From an uncultured Burkholderiales bacterium (lineage in GTDB: Bacteria > Pseudomonadota > Gammaproteobacteria > Burkholderiales > Burkholderiaceae_C), in assembly GCA_903856995.1 (NCBI GenBank), contig CAIODK010000120.1, positions 1 through 34,704 on the forward strand: a stretch of 34,704 bases of DNA, read 5' to 3'. The notes under the pieces are model-generated. The model made no database searches. It was not told the DNA's origin and saw only the letters and a program-made list of their open reading frames with translations. Position 1 is the stretch's first letter, and each line of letters opens with the position of its first letter. This document shows positions 33,001 to 34,704 of this stretch, piece after piece. Position numbers and translations under genes: made by a program.

Positions 33001-33639
33001 CGTTTTCATGCCCGACCACAGGCCGCTGAAGCGGCTCATCGCGATCGCGTGCAAACCCAAATCCAAAATCTCTTGCACACTGCTCGGGAAGAACACCGGT
33101 GTGCCGCAGGCCTTGAAGATGTGATCGCTTTGGTGTGCAGCGGTGGAGCTTTTCGCCACATGATCATCGCCCGCCACAGCCAGCACGCCACCCCACGGGG
33201 TCGTGCCCGCCATGTTGGCGTGCTTGAACACGTCCGAACAGCGGTCCACGCCCGGGCCTTTGCCATACCAAATGCCGAACACACCGTCAAACTTGTTGCT
33301 GCCGGGCGGGGCAAAGCCCAGTTGCTGCGTGCCCCACAAGGCGGTCGCGGCCAGCTCTTCGTTCACCCCAGGCTGAAACACAATGTTTTGCGCTTGCAGG
33401 TAAGGCCTGGCCTTCCACAGCGCTTGGTCATAGGTACCCAAAGGCGAGCCGCGATAGCCACTGATAAAGCCTGCGGTGTTTTTGCCTTGCAAAGCATCGC
33501 GTTGACGCTGCAACATGGGCAGCTTGACCAAGGCTTGCACACCACTCATGAAGGCGCGCCCTTGGTCGAGGCTGTATTTGTCGTCCAGCGTCACGGCTGC
33601 GAGTGCGCGGCGAATGTGCTCGGGTAAGGGGGCGTTCAT
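30079..33639 (-). CDS. Indolepyruvate ferredoxin oxidoreductase, fused alpha-gamma type (2-oxoacid:acceptor oxidoreductase)
   Basis: An 1186-aa single-chain enzyme that oxidatively decarboxylates aryl- or branched 2-oxoacids to acyl-CoA, used by aerobic proteobacteria in amino-acid breakdown. Order of parts: N-terminal pyrimidine-binding domain (SGYRGSPLGTYD, FGIWYGKGPGVDR), central TPP domain (CSGCPHNTSTKVPEGSR, then LGDGTYFHSG and NDAVAMTGGQ), an iron-sulfur segment with CEGCGDCGVQSNC and CNKDLSCLKGFC near residues 650-700, and a C-terminal gamma domain (GVGGTGVITIGQLLG, DAAGLAQKGGATWSHV). The length is normal for the fused form. GGAG precedes the ATG. It is divergent from an Lrp/AsnC regulator that probably controls it. 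Confidence 0.95.
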   Translation of the reverse strand: MNAPLPEHIRRALAAVTLDDKYSLDQGRAFMSGVQALVKLPMLQRQRDALQGKNTAGFISGYRGSPLGTYDQALWKARPYLQAQNIVFQPGVNEELAATALWGTQQLGFAPPGSNKFDGVFGIWYGKGPGVDRCSDVFKHANMAGTTPWGGVLAVAGDDHVAKSSTAAHQSDHIFKACGTPVFFPSSVQEILDLGLHAIAMSRFSGLWSGMKTIQEIVESSATAVIDPERVQIVIPEFEMPPGGVHIRWPDDALSQEARLFDYKWYAALAYVRANRLNHNVIEGPNDRLGLIASGKAYNDTRQALLDLGLDDDTCRRLGIRLHKVAVVWPLDAQLTREFASGLQEILVIEEKRQVIEYQLKEELYNWRADVRPNVLGKFNDMGETQGHENPFGGGGEWSMPNPSANTLLRANADLNPSLIAKAIAQRVLKLGVGDDISARIHAQLAIISGKEQATAAVHLKADRQPWFCSGCPHNTSTKVPEGSRAMAGIGCHFMTLWMDRNTDGFTQMGGEGVPWVGQQPFVNDKHIFANLGDGTYFHSGSLAVRQSIAAGVNITYKILYNDAVAMTGGQPVGERPEGHSVLQIAQSMKAEGAQRIAVVTDEPEKYEGADLVSGVSVFHRDELDRIQREMREVKGCTVIIYDQTCATEKRRRRKRGTMVDPAVRVLINELVCEGCGDCGVQSNCMSVEPLETEFGRKRTINQSTCNKDLSCLKGFCPSFVTVEGGQLKKKAQGVSRIALPEAALPEPRLPDITQPWATVVAGVGGTGVITIGQLLGMAAHIEGKGIVTQDAAGLAQKGGATWSHVLIASTQADIRTTRVSTASADLVMGCDPIVTAHKETLQRMRAGRTHVALNAHSAPTAAFVRDANWQNPGEACIAEIAHAVGPEGVSAFDADRVATQVLGDSIYVNPMILGFAWQKGWLPLGFEALMRAIELNDMAVAQNKAAFAWGRHCAEHWEVVAGLLAPEQIVQFHKPTGVDDVIEKRVAFLTDYQNAAYANSYRAVVERVRAAEASLHKSTLTEAVARNLFKLMAYKDEYEVARLHTDAAFLHKIEGMFEGDYTLNYHLAPPRIAKTNAKGELQKQKFGPLMLTGFKLLKRFKGLRGSALDVFGHTEERRTERALIAQYRTNVEVLVSQLNARNHGLAVDIARIPEQIKGFGHVKARHLAVAREKWEGLKAQWSALK

Positions 33640-33729
33640 GTGTGTCTCCGTTTTTTGCTTCTAGGCAAAGTGTAGGCCGCACTTCTGGATAAAGGCTTTC
33701 TATTTATTCGTCCATTCGCATGCTCGCCG

Positions 33730-33769
33730 CAATATTCTTTCTAGAATCATTGAATTAACGAAACGTTAA
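33730..33769. promoter_or_regulatory. Candidate Lrp-type operator region in the divergent intergenic stretch
   Basis: The 139-bp gap 33640-33778 carries two dyads. CAAT...ATTG flanks ATTCT-TTCT-AGAAT (33730-33752), AT-rich like Lrp/AsnC sites. TTAACG-AAA-CGTTAA (33755-33769) is a perfect 6-bp inverted repeat ending 9 bases before the regulator's ATG. Both are close to the regulator gene, pointing to autoregulation. Promoter boxes are not clear on either strand. Confidence 0.5.
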
Positions 33770-33778
33770 GGCTCTTAC

Positions 33779-34276
33779 ATGGAAACCCTAGATAACTTTG
33801 ATCTTGCGATATTGCGTGAGCTTCAGACCGATGCACGCCTAACCAACGCTGATTTAGCGCAGCGCGTTGGGCTCAGCGCGGCGCCGTGTTGGCGTCGTGT
33901 TCGGGTCTTAGAGGAGGAGGGCTACATCACCGGTTACCGCGCTGAAATCAACCGCCACAAAATCGGCCTGGGCGTCTTAGCCTTTGTGCGCCTCGATGCC
34001 GAGCGTAATTCCGGCGACGTGACACGCAAACTAGAAACTGCGATTCGTAAAATTCCAGAAATCGTGACATGCCACTACATCAGCGGCACAGGCACATTTG
34101 AACTACAAGTGGTGTCGCAAAACTTGGAAAGCTTTAGCCAATTTGCCAGACATGTCCTGCTTAATTTGCCACATGTGAAAGACATGCACACCAGTTTTTC
34201 GCTTGGCGAAGTCAAGGCCAGCGGGGCTTTACCACTGACGCATGTGACACCCAGCAAGAAATCAAAACACGTTTGA
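33779..34276 (+). CDS. Lrp/AsnC family transcriptional regulator
   Basis: A 165-aa regulator. Residues 1-60 form the DNA-binding domain, with LDNFDLAILRELQTDARLTNADLAQRVGLSAAPCWRRVRVLEEEGYITGYRAEI following the Lrp pattern exactly; the C-terminal RAM/AsnC domain (about 66-145) has the CHYISGTGTFELQV core that binds amino acids. TTAAGG (33766-33771) is the ribosome-binding site, partly inside the palindrome. Divergent orientation from the indolepyruvate oxidoreductase suggests amino-acid-dependent control of that enzyme. A strong terminator follows 6 bp after the stop. Confidence 0.95.
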   Translation: METLDNFDLAILRELQTDARLTNADLAQRVGLSAAPCWRRVRVLEEEGYITGYRAEINRHKIGLGVLAFVRLDAERNSGDVTRKLETAIRKIPEIVTCHYISGTGTFELQVVSQNLESFSQFARHVLLNLPHVKDMHTSFSLGEVKASGALPLTHVTPSKKSKHV

Positions 34277-34282
34277 ACATTA

Positions 34283-34307
34283 AAAAGCCCTCAACAAGAG
34301 GGCTTTT
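34283..34307. terminator. Bidirectional intrinsic terminator
   Basis: AAAAGCCCTC (34283-34292), loop AACAA, GAGGGCTTTT (34298-34307): a 10-bp GC-core stem bounded by A and T runs, so it can end the regulator transcript on the plus strand and the mltA transcript on the minus strand. It sits in the 47-bp gap between these convergent genes. Confidence 0.9.
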
Positions 34308-34323
34308 CTCGACAGTAATTACC

Positions 34324-34704
34324 TTAGTTTTGGCGCGGCCACAACACCCACAAACGCAAACCTTGCTTCATACGCCCAGCAAAGTCACCCGCCTCAGGGC
34401 CCGTGCCCGCAAAATAATCCGCACGTACTGCGCCCACGATGGCGCTGCCTGTGTCCTGTGCAAATACCAAGCGCTGCAGATTGACGTTCGGCCCCGAACT
34501 CGCTAACCATACCGGCGTGCCGTAGGGGATGGCATCTTTGTCCACCGCGATGGAACGCCCTGCGGTGAGAGGCACACCTTGTGCACCGCGCGGGCCAAGA
34601 TCGGCATCGGCTGCGCTGCGCACTTCTTCGCGGAAGAACACATAACGCGGATTGCTCCAGAACATCTCTTGCACCAAGCGCGGGTTGCTTTGTTGCGTGC
34701 TGAC
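34324..34704 (-). CDS. mltA: Membrane-bound lytic murein transglycosylase A, C-terminal part (runs off right edge)
   Basis: The last 126 codons of an MltA-type enzyme; the frame is open to the window edge (VSTQQSNPRLVQEMFW at the cut). It shows NPRYVFFRE, the loop VPLTAGRSIAVDKDAIPYGTPVWL and the 3D domain end FAQDTGSAIVGAVRADYFAGTGPEAG with the catalytic-type Asp residues, then GLRLWVLWP. MltA is a lipoprotein that cleaves peptidoglycan into 1,6-anhydromuropeptides. The N-terminal lipobox and most of the barrel lie outside the window. Confidence 0.93.
   Translation of the reverse strand, partial: VSTQQSNPRLVQEMFWSNPRYVFFREEVRSAADADLGPRGAQGVPLTAGRSIAVDKDAIPYGTPVWLASSGPNVNLQRLVFAQDTGSAIVGAVRADYFAGTGPEAGDFAGRMKQGLRLWVLWPRQN

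Noticed and set aside
30139..33627. Three long plus-strand open frames (431, 372 and 298 aa) opposite the indolepyruvate oxidoreductase
   Set aside because: They are antisense to a gene with unmistakable motifs throughout, show no recognisable domain and are rich in His, Arg, Gln and Ala as expected of the complement of a GC-biased gene.
1..34704. Mobile elements, prophage genes, toxin-antitoxin or defence systems, tRNA or rRNA genes
   Set aside because: No transposase, integrase, terminal repeats, target duplications, nuclease/toxin motifs or cloverleaf-forming sequences were seen in genes or gaps.

Overview
The window reads as a chromosomal segment of a betaproteobacterium, most likely order Burkholderiales and close to the Comamonadaceae (Limnohabitans/Rhodoferax-like). 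This placement is inferred from protein style and gene neighbourhoods: def-fmt divergent from dprA-smg, yajC-secD-secF, and a fused single-chain indolepyruvate oxidoreductase next to an Lrp/AsnC regulator. I did no database search. The DNA is moderately GC-rich and densely coding, with no non-coding stretch over about 150 bp. I see no tRNA, rRNA, insertion sequence, prophage or CRISPR array.

Region 1 (1-17.7 kb) is an accessory sugar-acid catabolism locus. After the 5' end of pgk at the left edge, a minus-strand operon (6937 down to 250) encodes an IlvD/EDD-type sugar-acid dehydratase, an SDR, a 2-keto-3-deoxygluconate kinase (PfkB), a divergent beta-hydroxyacid dehydrogenase, a second SDR and a UxaA-type altronate dehydratase. 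Divergent from it on the plus strand are a D-2-hydroxyacid dehydrogenase (7044) and then a long operon (8103-17659): CUT1-type ABC sugar importer (binding protein, two permeases, MalK/UgpC-type ATPase), gluconokinase, gluconate 5-dehydrogenase (IdnO), L-idonate 5-dehydrogenase (IdnD), a small cupin, a FadR-type GntR regulator, a DenD-like erythronate dehydrogenase and another SDR. A readable path is L-idonate -> 5-ketogluconate -> gluconate -> 6-phosphogluconate, with parallel routes through 2-keto-3-deoxygluconate (KDG) and KDG kinase. Two near-identical 16-bp sites, 6994-7009 and 8039-8054, fit the FadR-subfamily GntR operator pattern and probably tie both operons to the GntR protein encoded inside the locus.

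Region 2 (17.7-22.1 kb) is mostly housekeeping: azlD and azlC (branched-chain amino-acid export) sit in a minus-strand operon behind def and fmt, and divergent from these are dprA and smg.

Region 3 (22.1-26.7 kb) is a complete minus-strand LIV-type (HAAT family) ABC importer in the order livG-livF-binding protein-livH-livM. Its LivF has Arg in place of the Walker A Lys. A short array of five 8-bp units separates it from smg.

Region 4 (26.8-34.7 kb) holds secF, secD and yajC (minus), the fused 1186-aa indolepyruvate ferredoxin oxidoreductase (minus), a divergent Lrp/AsnC regulator (plus), a strong bidirectional terminator, and the 3' part of mltA (minus) running off the right edge.
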